Of a DNA stretch of 64,000 bases, positions 49,768 through 61,208 are shown in pieces. Source of the stretch: Hippophae tibetana. Taxonomy: Eukaryota; Streptophyta; Magnoliopsida; Rosales; Elaeagnaceae. The stretch lies in NCBI GenBank assembly GCA_037013495.1, contig JAZDXN010000029.1, positions 1,438,501 to 1,502,500 of the forward strand. Direction: 5' to 3'. The translations under genes were made by a program, and so were the position numbers. The number at the start of each line of letters is the position of its first letter. Positions within the stretch are counted from its first letter, which is position 1. The notes beneath the pieces are model-generated. The model was given only the letters and a program-made list of their open reading frames with translations, searched no databases and was not told where the DNA came from.

Positions 49768-50569
49768 CTGTAAAGAAAATAAAATCCTTACAGTACTTTG
49801 TTGCTATTCCTATTGCTTGAAATCTTCAAGCGGAATTTGCACTCTCATTTATTGAATCGAAAAGCAAATAAATTACAAAAACATAACTTGTCCTTCTCAA
49901 AAAGAGAAGAACTCTAAAACTAAGAGAAACTAACTAAGAAAAACTAAAAACTAAGAAAAACTTAAAAACTAATAATTGAGAGAAAGAAAGAGAAGAGAAG
50001 ATGTGTTTTGAGGTATGTTTATTTATGAAGAGAATGAGGGTATTTATAGGTGAAGATGGGAAGAAAAATTGAGTGAAAAAATGATAAAAAAATGGTAGAA
50101 ACGCGGAGTAGTGAATTTTGACTTCATGCTGGCGTGGGGCCGATTGCGCGCGCAGATGGCAGCAGGCTAGGCGCAGGCGCGCGCGGACGGGAGTAAGGGC
50201 ACGCACGGAAGGGAGATCTAGCGTGCGCGTTGTTGAGGTAGCTGCTGGCGCCGCGCGTGCGCTGCGTGCGGTGGCAGGTGCGGCTAGGCAGCGCGATTTC
50301 CTCATTTTTGACTCATTTTGTCCAATTTTTCCATATTTGTTGACTTTTCCTCATTTTTTATGAATATATTTGTGATGTATTGCCTCCAGTATTTCTCTTT
50401 GAGTCTTTAAGTTACGTTTTTAAGTGAAAATACCTTAAAAACAATAAAAATACCCGTGATTCCAAAAAGACAAATATATATATAAATATATGATAAAAAA
50501 TATATATATTTTTAATCAATTAATGTGCATAATATTATGATAATTTTAGTGCTTTTTGAGCACTCATCA
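49768..50569 (-). repeat. Truncated Athila-type 5' LTR
   Basis: It corresponds to 46329-47145 of the full copy, from 'ctgtaaagaaaataaaatcc' to 'gagcactcatca', so its R/U5 end is missing. A GC-rich block lies at 50130-50300. The TGACGTCA box is lost ('ttttgacttcatg'). Confidence 0.8.
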
Positions 50570-51188
50570 CTTAGGAAATTGTGTTTTGGAATGGGGTAAA
50601 GGTCCTTTTATAGATGAGGAAAAATCCAAAAAAGAGGGAAAAATATTTCCAAATTTGAATTTTTACTCGTTTGGACAGGTTGGTACGGGTATGGAGCACG
50701 AAAATCTCGATAGACAGGTTGTTGGCGTGGCAGATGGGTTGTTGGTGCATACGAGCGCGTGCTGGACATGGCGAGGAGTGTGTAGGTGCTCGTGTGGCAC
50801 GACATGGGCAGACACGATGGCACACATTGGTTCTTGGCACGGATGGGTACGTGCAGGAATCAGCGCGATGGGCAGTTGCGTGTGCAAGACTCGACGTAGA
50901 TTTTGGCCTTAATTACCTTTTTGACCCATTTTGTATAATTTTTCCATCTTTTTTACTTTTTCTCATTTATTTTCTCAATATATTTGTGATGTATTGCCTC
51001 AAGTATTTTTTACTTCAAGTGTTTAAGTTATTTTTGAACTAAAATACCTGAAAAATAATAAAAAATACCGGTGATTCCAAAAAGAAAAATTTATATAAAA
51101 ATATGATAAAATCATACAAATATAAATTTATTTAATCAATTAAATTGCATTAAATCATGGTAATTTTAGTGCTTTTAAGTACTTATCA

Positions 51189-52040
51189 ATATAGAGTAAG
51201 TAATGACAATGCATGTCAACTCTACCCTTTTCGTATAAAATAAAATAATTATTTATTTAATTATTAATTACACATAAATGATATATCTTTTATAATATCA
51301 CAAAATGCACTTGAACTTATCGAAGATCGATCCTCGTTGTTAAAAAAGGAGAAAATGTTTGTATGATGAGCATAAACGAGAGCTTATTAATTGGTTTTGC
51401 AATCATATAAGTGTCACATACAAGAATTCAATAGCGCCCTAATGAATGTTTTACAACCTTGTTTTTAAAAAAATCTTTTTTTATATGCATAGATTTGAGT
51501 TGAACTCATTAAACCTAACCATAAAATAACAAAAACTTCGGAATGGCTTGCACAAGGTTCAAAATTTGATGTCAAATTGTATTATAGTTTCACAAATAAT
51601 GGTTCTAGGTTTATAACACAAGCAAGGGACAAAGTTTGAGTAAATCAGAATATTGGTATGAAAATGATTACACAAACTTGGCAATTTTGTTAGTTCAAAA
51701 GATGGTAGTCTTACACTTTTTGGTATAACGCATCATGGTATAATACAAGAAATTTGGGAACTCGATTATGAGATCTTTCATAAAACAATATTCTTGTATG
51801 ATTGATCGAAGATACTTTCAATGTTCAATATAAAATAGATGATTTTGGATTTATCCTTATAAACTTATCCATGATAGGCCACACCGATGATTCTTTCATG
51901 TTAGCACTTTATGCAAAACAAGTATTTTACATAAACGATCAAATTGACATACGATGGTCTATTGTGTTAATGCCTTAACCAAAACAACTCTACCATTATG
52001 ATGCTTCAAAAGATTATGCCTTTCTTGATACATTATCAAA
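51189..52040 (+). pseudogene. CACTA transposase, C-terminal part (DUF4216-like)
   Basis: After the nested LTR the transposase continues with DEHKRELINWFCNHI (51365-51410). A DUF4216-like block follows: TNNGSRFITQARDK (51595-51635), IDDFGFILINLSMIGHTDDS (51835-51895) and YAKQVFYINDQIDIRWSIVL (51910-51970). It is in the same orientation as 41849-44139 and covers the missing C-terminus, so the two pieces are one split gene. Confidence 0.78.
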
Positions 52041-52047
52041 TATTATA

Positions 52048-52453
52048 ATTTCTTAATTCATATAAAAAGAGAGAATTAATAAATATCAATTTATATCTTT
52101 AATAACCTAAATAATATGAGTAAGCATAATTAACTTAGTTATTATATCCATAAATACTCCATTATTATAAAAGATAAAATTTTCATAAATTTTTATTGAA
52201 TCTGTATTTATGTTTATTTTTATGTTATTAGATTAGAAACATAGAACCCAAAATATCGTGACAGGGTGTTTAGGATTTAATTTCGTTTTTAAAAGTTTGA
52301 CTAATAAATTAAAAATCACAAATATTTCTTCCTTAGATCAACCTTGGGAGTATACTTATCATTTTCTATGAAATGATTTGTGCACTTACGAGAGTTTTAT
52401 AAATATAAAACCAAAGTATTAGCAGGATCGGCGATGCCGATTTTGTTCATCAT
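52048..52453 (+). repeat. Athila-type LTR fragment (3' end)
   Basis: It aligns with the last 400 bp of the family's LTR, from 'atcaatttatatctttaata' to 'ggatcggcgatgccgattt' and a terminal 'gttcatca'. It lies within or just after the CACTA transposase relic. Confidence 0.78.
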
Positions 52454-53204
52454 ATGCTATAAACTTCAGTAAAAATCTTAGACTTTTAGTGACGATTGTT
52501 GTAAGCAAAAATAGTTTGAGTGATGGATGAACTGTGATAATTCCTCAAGAAATATTTGTTAGAGACATTGGACAATCTTACATATCAATTGAGTGCATAT
52601 TGCAAGTATTTGAGATTCAAATGATCAATTTAAGTATAATTCAATTGTGGACAAGGTAAATCCTCAATCAATAAGTAACTTTCATTTAAATACATGTATT
52701 TCTTTGATTAATATGTTCAACATTCAGAATAATTATGAAATAAGTTTTGTTCATTTATGTTTTTGGAATTTTAATACATGTTAGGTACTATTTGATATGC
52801 TCACTTGTTTTATAATCATACTTTAAATTTATTAGGCTCAAATATCTTTGATTCAATATTTCACATGGCAAGTTATGTCGGGTTTTTATGCCTCTTCAAT
52901 TGAGGTCAAGAGAGTACAGTGAGGTACATGTTGCATGTATACTAGTTAAATAAATAATATACTAGTATTTTAACATTTTAATGAATTTATGATGTTAAAT
53001 TATTATTTTAAATTTAAATATATGTAGTTCTTTAGTTGAAGTAAAATGGGCTAAGATAGGCAAAGTTTTGAAGATTTACAAGAAAAATGAGTGAAACATA
53101 TGCTTTAGATTATAAGGTTGTAAAAAGAATCAGATGATATGGAATAACATATTTATCTTATTATTATGTACGTACCTTGTAAATAATCAAACATGTAGTA
53201 TTGG

Positions 53205-53288
<84 letters not shown>

Positions 53289-54222
53289 CTTATAATGTTT
53301 AGTGATATTATAATTAAGTTAAATTTGTTTATGTACAATGTATATAAGTTATATTTTATCAAAAGTTGGTTCCTAAGTAATTAATATCTAGTTTTTAAAT
53401 GATCAAAAGATTTAAGAAATCCTTGTAAACATATTCTAGTTATTTTCTATTGCTATGTGATTTAAAATGTGTTGGAGGCTTATAGAATATAACCAAAAAT
53501 ATACTTAGAGGTTATATCATTTTAAGTCGGTTCTAGGGTAGAAGTCGGTTTCCATATAGTAGTATCAAAATGCCTAATCATAAACTATAATAATTAATAA
53601 AATAAATAAGGCTTTAAGTCAAACCTTGTAACATCGAAATCCTCTATTCATGACCATGTTATCTTCTTCGTGATTATCTTGAACAACCTAGTTGGGTAGA
53701 AAGGGAAGAGTAGGTATAAGCTTCACATATCTCAATAGGAGTGTACTCTATTACACATTTCCAACAACTAATAATGCTTGATGTTTATTAGTAAAATTTA
53801 ATGAACGATAACATTATCATTATACAGAGTAGGGAGATTTTTATCACAAATTCATAGTATACCTGTACCTTCTCACTTCTAGGAAAACTGAGGGAAAGTA
53901 CAATATAGGTATCCTAATGCATGCCAATATAAAACATGATGTGTAAATCCAATGCATGATATGCAACCTTATATGTATTGACCATTCAAACACATGGGCA
54001 CATGCATAGCTTAACTCTAAGACCTATGTGGGCCTACCTCTGACCCTATATATGATCACAATACATATGGCATATGATCCATCAAATTACATCATATGGG
54101 ATAATTCGAGACCCAATAGATGGGAAGCTCCAAACACAATGACGGGTTCAACTTTGAAGCTCATATGCAAACATCGTAGTAGTTTACATCCACAACAATC
54201 TAGCATTATAATAATTCATAAC
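52454..54222. other. AT-rich spacer; no gene recognised
   Basis: I see no coding domain or element end here. The most prominent feature is the TA microsatellite at 53211-53285. The first part may be decayed CACTA sequence. Confidence 0.4.
53211..53285. repeat. (TA)n microsatellite, 75 bp
   Basis: About 37 uninterrupted TA units, the longest simple repeat in the window. A spurious minus-strand ORF reads it as alternating Tyr and Ile. Confidence 0.95.
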
Positions 54223-55048
54223 TGTAACAACCCACTTCCATTAATCAAGAGCAAAAAATTTGATCACAAATCACCATATACGAAAAACCTCTCATGATAC
54301 ATATGATGCAAATGCGTGCCTATAGTTTGTCAAAATCTGTATGCTATAACTAGTAGCCCATTGGTACCATACTCCGTAAGAAAACATATAGAAAAATCCC
54401 TACCAAATAAACCATTTCTCATTATGCTTGTATCATAATTTTCGGATGCCATATCACATTTTCAATGTTCTTTTCATAACAAAATTTGATACATGTTTTT
54501 ATATAAAACTTTTTCAATGTATACGTAATAAAACATTTATAATGAGTATCTCATTTTAATCAACAATTCTAACATGATCACATTGTTAATAAAATCATGG
54601 AATCTAATTTCCCACTTTTTTTCATAACATATAATGTATGACATTAACTTTTTAAAAGCAATGTGAGTATTTAGAAACTTAGAGTAAGAACCGTACCTAA
54701 AAAGTTATTTTGTCGCTGAATTTTTGAACTCAATTTCCTTGATATTTATTCCTAAATCACCCTTTAAGATGTGTTGAATGACTCGTACAACTCAGGGAAA
54801 GAGCTTTTAGAGTGAGTGAGAAAGAAAGAAAGAAAAATTTGAAGAAAATGGAGTGGTTCGGCCCCTTTTTATAACCAAAACAAGTAGCTTACTAGTAGTG
54901 GTAGCAAGGTGGAAGAAAGGGGTTGGAAAGGTGGTGGTGGAAAGGTTGTAGCAAGGTATGTAATATGTTTCCCATTTGATCTGATTTTTCACACATAAAT
55001 TTCCCAATGCGTCCATTTCTTTCAGTAATTAATTTATGGGGTTTTACA
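54223..55048 (-). repeat. 3' LTR of a Tekay-like chromovirus, 826 bp
   Basis: Its ends are TGTAACAACCC on the left and GTTTTACA on the right, so it has TGTAA..TTACA termini. On the minus strand TATAAAAAGGGG lies near 54875. Directly beyond it 'cccattcgcttaaag' is the degraded polypurine tract seen in Tekay/Del elements ('tttaagggggg'). Confidence 0.65.
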
Positions 55049-56100
55049 TTCCCATTCGCTTAAAGAAAATTTTGTCCTCAAAATTTCAAATTTCTTAAGT
55101 TTGGATAGCTCGTGCAGACTTTAAATTTTTAACTCCAAATTTTCGTTTTTAATGCTACGATGTTTCCACTAAACCTTTACCAAGCGTATTCTTTTTATTT
55201 TCAAATTTGTGACTAAAAAATGAATCATTGCCATTGGTTCTTCTTCATATGACACATTTTCTTGCAACAAAAGTTTTATCTAATACATGATAGTATTCCG
55301 ACTATAGCACTATGCACTTGTGACAATCCTATGGATAATTCAGACTGATATGCTACATCGCCAATCTTTTTTTCTTCTCAAAATGAGTTATTTATTTATG
55401 AGGATGAATCTTGAGAAAGATGTAGTTATTCTCTTTGAAGTTCAACGGTTGTCATCCATAATTAGCATAATTCTTATACCAGCTTGAGTTGTTCGATGTT
55501 TGTCTTATGTGATGCAAATAAGCTCAACATTCCACCCATCACGCTGGATATTCATACAATTGTATATAGAACGACTCTATATTCAAAGTCTAATAATCAT
55601 CTCTACAAACGTGTAGTAAGGTTTGGATCTCAATTAGATACGATCAACTTTGAGTTGCGTCCGACTATTCTTGTACAAAATTCATGATTATGTTGTCCTA
55701 CTTCCATTTTGGCACAAAAAGTAGTTGGAGTTGTCCAGTAGGTATCTTGTGCTCTACATTCACTTGTTGACATATTAAAAAATTGGTTACGAACTAAGCA
55801 ATATCTTTCTTTATTCCTTTCCACCAATAGGTCATTTTAAAATCATGATACATTTTTGTGTTCCCATGATGTATCGTCAATTTTTGACTTGTGTGCTTCT
55901 CTTATGATTTCTTGATTTTCTAATCATTACCTCAAAAGTCTATATGGTTGTCCTTAGAAGATTCTATACAACAGTTGTTATAGGGAAATCAATTGTTGGA
56001 TATGATTTATTTTGAACTCCATGACACATGCTCGTAATATGTTCTTCTAATATTCGAGTAATCCTTTTGAACTATTCATTAGTTTGTATTATATATCAAT
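55049..56100 (-). pseudogene. Tekay-like integrase relic
   Basis: Minus-strand text gives HHGNTKMYHDFKMTYWWKG followed by IKKDIA (near 55870-55800). The zinc-binding end then reads LICQQV (55770), EHKIPTGQLQLLFVPKWK (55750-55690) and DNIIMNFVQ. The C-terminal NFEDKIFFKRMGM lies just before the LTR, near 55090. These match, in order, the integrase and tail of Tekay/Del chromoviruses. The remainder is decayed by stops and deletions. Sequence up to about 56600 may belong to the same element. Confidence 0.6.
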
Positions 56101-57019
56101 TATGTTCACAATCTTTTAATAATTCTATAGATGAGAGAAAGAATTTTGGGTCTTGATATGGCACAATTGACTTTGATATACCATATAGTTGTATGATCTT
56201 TTGTGAATCATTCACCAAATATTGAGTTCTATGTTGTCAGCTACTAATGTAGTTCCCTACAAGTTAATATTTATTCTTTTTCATTCCAATTTATTAATAA
56301 GTTCTCTTAAGATCATGATACTTTCCATACTTTCTAGATATACTATCAATTCTTATATGTTTTTCTCCATAGCTCATTTTCTTTAAAGAGTCTTCATCTA
56401 GGAATGCAATCTTTTTGTTGATACATCATTTTGAGTTATTGTTAGGTTTTACTCGTCTCAATATTTTGAAACTATACTTGCTAACGGTATCGATAAATGA
56501 AGTGTGTTATTATAGCTTTTGGAAAAAAATAATTATAATCATTTTTTGATCAAAAGTTGGAAGCTTTATCCATTTTTGATCAAATTTGATAATTTATTTC
56601 TTGAATATCTATGCTTTTTTTGTTAAATAATAGTAGAAAATATAATTGAACAATATTTATATGAATTAATTGATCATACCATTGATCTTGAATTGATTTT
56701 TCTTTGTAGAAAATGTTCTATGATTTTTCATGGTGGAAGTTTCTCTTCATTTATTTTTTAATTGATCTTTGATCAATTTTGATTGATTTGTTTGGGTCTC
56801 TTCCTAATTTGAAACATCAAATAAGAATAATTATTCCCACAAACAGGGCCAAACTACTAATGCAAATTTTTTTCCAATAGTCATTGAGAACCTACGAACA
56901 TAAAAAGCTAGTCAAAGAGCCATAGGACCTCGGAAAGGGAAGGCCGCATATAGCCTCTGATGCTTAAGTCAAATGATGCATAATAAAGTAGAGAGAATAT
57001 AGTTATAACATACATAATA

Positions 57020-57750
57020 TTCAAAATCAATTATAATTTATTTAATTGTGTAGGAAATGTGTATTTACAGGTAAATACATACTCTTATTCTTTATAAAAT
57101 TATAATACCTTATAGATAAGTGTTATAAATTCTTATAGAATTATACTAACTTGTAGATAAGTCATAATCCTTATAGGATTATACTATCTTGTAGAATTTG
57201 CATCTAGGGTTTATTATTTTGGCCTTGAATTTGCACCTAGGGTTTTCTTTAGGTTTGAATTTGTGCCTAGGGTTTTTCCTTAGGCTTGAATTTGCATTTA
57301 GGATTTTCATGAACAACTATGTAATCTTAAGAATACCATTTATCATTAATAAAAATTTTATTTCAAAAAGCTTCTTATTTTTCCTTCTTGTGTTCTTGAT
57401 TGAATGCTTGAATTCGACATATCAAAGGGAGTGATCATCATTTGTGGCATCTCAAGTTTAGGTTTTTTAGGACTTTGTTTCCTTAGGGGTCTAATCCAAT
57501 TATCTTCAACACGTTCCTAGAAAATCGTTTGCTCCTACTCCTATAAGTTCGTGAATTTCTAGGATTGTTTGCCTAAAGGGTTTGCATCACATTTGAGGTC
57601 CTTAAGAGATTTAGAGGTTGTTCATTAGGTTGTGTAAGGTCCTGGTGATACAAAGGAGTTGTTTCTGTTTGGAATGTGAGTGTGGGAAGCTATTAGAAGC
57701 TTTCTCTCAACATCTACTAGGGACTATGCTAGTGAAGACTCAACCTTCCT
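57020..57750 (+). repeat. Probable LTR remnant with 30-bp repeats
   Basis: The segment has features of an LTR promoter and R region: 'cttatagataagt' repeats at 57110-57190, a tandem array at 57194-57310 and a transcript-end-like 'attaataaaaattttatttc'. No partner copy or pol domain was found, so the class is uncertain. Confidence 0.35.
57194..57310 (+). repeat. Four degenerate 30-33-bp tandem repeats
   Basis: The unit is 'gaatttgcacctagggtttt' plus ten to thirteen variable bases. It is repeated four times with decreasing similarity. Confidence 0.8.
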
Positions 57751-57759
57751 AGTGAAGAA

Positions 57760-59452
57760 TGATGAGTACTCAAAAAGCACTAAAATTACCATGATTTTAT
57801 GCACATGAATTGATTAAAAATATATATATTTATATGATTTTATCATATATTTATATATATTTGTCTTTTCGGAATCACAGGTATTTTTATTATTTTTCAG
57901 GTATTTTCGCTTAAAAATGTAACTTAAAGACTCAAAGAGTAATACTGGAGGCAATACATCACAAATATATTCAAAAATAAATGAGGAAAAGTCAAAAAAT
58001 ATGGAAAATTGGACAAAATGAGTCAAAAAGGTCAAAAATGTCAAAAAGGAGGAAATCGCACCCCTGAGCCGCGCACCCTTGCTCCCGTCCACGTGTGCTT
58101 ATGCCCAGCTTGCTCCCATCTGCGCATGCCTGCGGCCATCTGTGCACGCCGCTACCCATCTGCACCTCATCTGCGTGCGCTGCCGCGCCCACACCAGCAT
58201 GACGTCATCAATATGACATCATCATTCACTACTCCACATTTTCTCCATTTTTAATCATTTTTTCACCCATTTTTTCTTCTCATCCTCACCTATAAATACC
58301 TTCATTCTCTTCATAACTAAACACACCTAAAAATACATCTTCTCTTCTCTTTCTTTCTCTCATTTCTTATTTTTTAAGTTTTTCTTAGTTTTTAGCTTTT
58401 CTTAGTTAGTTTCTCTTAGTTTTAGAGTTCTTCTCTGTTTGAGAAGAACTAGTTATGTTTTTGTAATTTATTTGTTTTTCGATTCAATGAATGGGAGTGC
58501 AAATTACGCTTGGAGGTTTTCCAACAACGAGAATAACAACAAAGTACTGTAAGGCTTTTATTTTCTTTACAGTTATTTTTTATGTTTTATTCTTACATGT
58601 TATATTTAATTTGTCTGTGATTAAATTTAAATTTGCTGGAAGTTTGTAAATATGATATAATAATAACGTTGTTATGCTTGCAAAATATTAAATAGGTAAA
58701 AATCTCTAAAATAAATTGATTTTATTTTTATTCAAGATTTTATATTAAGAAGGTATAAAGAAATATATTATTTTTCATTACAAACTTAAATCTGAAAATT
58801 AGATTTTAAGGTTTAGTTATCCGGTCTGATTTAGAGTAATACTCTTTTATTTGTTGGTACACTCGCCCAGTAGTTAGAGTAAAGCCCTATTTCAAAAGTT
58901 TTTATAAGAATTATTATGTGAAAATGTATTGACAACATGTTTTCAGTAGTGGTTTTAAAACTTGAAAGTTAGTACTCGGATAATTAAATTCTTAGGTTTA
59001 AATTAGACACCTTGAATAAAGTTTAAATTGTCTAACCCCACCAAAGGTGGCATTTAAATGGTTCATTTTCAATCTCTTATAAAAATGAATTAATTTAATT
59101 AACCAAATTAGTTATCAACCCCACCCATAGGTGTTAACTGATTTGTTTAGTTAATAAAGAATATCTAACCCCACCAAAGGTGGTATTTATAAAAAAATGA
59201 TAGAATCAATAAATATCAATTTATATCTTTAATAACCTAAATAATATTAACAAGCATAATTAACTTAGTTATTATATCCATAAATACTCCACTATTATAA
59301 ATGATAAAATTTGCATAAATGTTTATTGAATCTTTATATATGTTTATTTTTATGTTCTTAGATTAAAAAACACAAAAACCCAAATATTGTGACAAGATGT
59401 TTAGGATTTAATTTTGTTTTTAAAAGTTTGAATAATAAATTAAAAACCACAA
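57760..59452 (+). repeat. Athila-type LTR, 3' end deleted
   Basis: It starts TGATGAGTACTCAAAAAGC and holds a GC-rich block (58055-58198), TGACGTCA (58200-58207) and TATAAATA (58291). It runs on to 'attaaaaaccac'. The last 150 bp or so of the family consensus are missing and gag sequence begins directly. Confidence 0.85.
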
Positions 59453-61208
59453 TGAAATAGGCTCCGCTAATGAGATAACCTTGCAACTTGCTGAATTGAC
59501 TAAACAAGTGCAACTTCTCACTACCCACCAAATGCCAAATCAAGAGGTGTGTGAAGTGTATTTTTCAATTGGGCATGGTACTCATAATTGTTCAAATACT
59601 TGTGATTCTAGTGTCGATGCCATGGAGAAAGTCAAATCCTTTCAAAGGTATCATCCAAACACCTATAATCACCCTAACCATCATTGGAAGCAAAACAATT
59701 ACCCAGCCGAATCTTTTAAGCCATTCTTAGAGGATAGCTTGAATGCTTTTATTCAAGTTAGCCGTGACAACCAATTGATGAATAATAAAAGGTTGAACCA
59801 TGGAGACTTCGGTTAAAAGGATTGGATCTAAGGTTGGGCAACTGGCTAAACAAATGCAAAAGAAAGAACCAGGAAAGTTGCCTAGTCAACCAGAACAAGC
59901 AGAGGATGTAAGAACCCTTCGAAAAGGTAAGGTAGTCAATACCAGTTTACCTGAAATCTCTAATGATCTACCTTGTAGTTCAGGTACCAAAGAAGGTGAT
60001 ATTCTGGTCTCGCAAAAAGGAGAAACAAGTGTTAAACTTAACAAACCTTCTGAAAAACTCATTGGGGAGTCATCTCACATCCCCAAAATTCAAAAGACAA
60101 TAGAACCACACCAGCTGCAAATAGATTTTCCACACTGGTTAAAAGAATCCAAACAAGATAAGCAATTCTTTGATCTTTTTAATATGCTCTCTAAAGTAAA
60201 TATCAATTTACCATTATTAGAAGTGATCATGAATGTGCCCTCATATGCTAAGTTTTTAAAAGAGTTGAACTCTATAAAAAGGAAGAATGAACTGAATGAA
60301 CGAGTAGTAGTATCAGAAATCTCTAGCATTGTACTTTAGCACAAACTACCCCCTAAGTTGAAAGACCCTGGAATTTTTATTATAAACATAACTATGGGGG
60401 ATAGGAAGGTTGCTAAAGCAATGCTTGATTTAGGTGCTAGTATAAATTTGATGCCCTACTCTATATTCTTACAGCTCAATCTAGGATATTTAAAACCCAC
60501 GACTATGTCCCTTCAACTTGCAGATAGATCTCTTAAGTATCCAAAGGGAATAGTTGAGGATGTGTTGGTACAAGTAGACAAACTGATAATACTTGTTGAC
60601 TTTGTGGTTCTGGATATGCAAGAAAATCCAGCATTGCATAGAGAGCACACAATATTGCTTGGTAGACCGTTTATGGAAACTACTAAAACTATTATTGATA
60701 TCCAAGATGGAAATTTGGCAATGACAGTCTTAGGAGAGACTATTCATATTAAAGTTTTTGATTCTTCACCTTTTCCTTCTATTTCTGCCATCCATGAAAT
60801 ATTCGATGTTGACCTTTGGATAATCTTGTCCAAAGCACCTTTTTCCAAACCAGAATAGAAGACAAACTTGAAACTGTTCTTATACTTGAAGAGGTCGAAG
60901 AATATTTAGATGAGGAAATTAAGGGGTACCTTGAACAACTAGACAATGATGAAGTAATGACAAAATCTAGTACACTTTTAAATCTACCAAATTCTTCATC
61001 TAGTAAAGAGGCCAATCCACCTGAACTGGAACTCAAAGACTTACCTGAGCACTTAAAATATGTGTTTTTGGGAGAAGGAGAAACTTATCGAGTGATAATT
61101 TCTTGAACCTTGACCAAAATCCAAGAAAAGGAACTTATGAAAGTGCTTAAACAGTTTAAGAAAGCTATAGGTTAGAGTATCGGGGATATAAGAGGCATTA
61201 GTCCTACA
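59453..61208 (+). pseudogene. Athila gag, protease and start of reverse transcriptase
   Basis: Gag C-terminus: LAELTKQVQLLTTHQMPNQE and a knuckle-like CEVYFSIGHGTHNC (second Cys replaced by Tyr), then a basic linker from 59800. Protease: AMLDLGASINLMPYSIF (60421-60471) with the DLG site kept, then LLGRPFMETTKTIIDIQDGN. Before reverse transcriptase: ELELKDLPEHLKYVFLGEGE, ending IGDIRGISPTMCIH at 61208, where LTR sequence starts. Frame changes near 59800 and 60840 and an in-frame stop at 60337 show that it is dead. Only the first residues of reverse transcriptase remain. Confidence 0.85.

Larger units (their letters stand above)
45317..50569 (-). mobile_element. Inner Athila-like element inserted in the outer LTR
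   Basis: It has a full 3' LTR (45317-47145) and an internal region whose start, GGTTGGGGGTTA on the minus strand at 47146, looks like a polypurine tract. The 5' LTR is truncated (49768-50569). No coding domain survives inside. The segment 48680-49240 matches 63035-63530, which follows integrase in another copy. Flanks CACAG and CTTAG are only a weak candidate target duplication. Confidence 0.7.
44140..51188 (-). repeat. Outer Athila-type solo LTR, itself split (44140-45316 and 50570-51188)
   Basis: The two pieces together follow the family's LTR order: end region with 'aaaactctcgtaa', R/U5, then U3 with a GC-rich block (about 50680-50900) and the tip 'gtacttatca'. Both outer flanks are ATATA (44135-44139, 51189-51193), a 5-bp duplication. 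It is more diverged than the inner LTRs, so it inserted earlier. The break falls at the 'gagagaaagag' segment. Confidence 0.75.
40805..52040 (+). mobile_element. CACTA (En/Spm) transposon relic split by nested LTR elements
   Basis: Subterminal repeats (40945-41060) precede a TNP2-type transposase gene. That gene starts at 41849, is interrupted at 44139 by a solo LTR and resumes at 51189. Terminal CACTA sequences are not clear on either side: near 40867 'ccatttctagta' looks like a worn terminus. The limits are therefore approximate. Confidence 0.75.

Noticed and set aside
50556..51042. Overlapping long ORFs in the GC-rich LTR block, and similar ones at 31571-31913, 46495-46895, 49934-50363 and 57992-58254
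   Set aside because: Open frames appear on both strands because GC-rich sequence has few stops. The encoded text is Arg/Ala/His-rich and not conserved between copies.
53153..53362. 69-codon minus-strand ORF with a long Tyr-Ile run
   Set aside because: It is a translation of the TA microsatellite.
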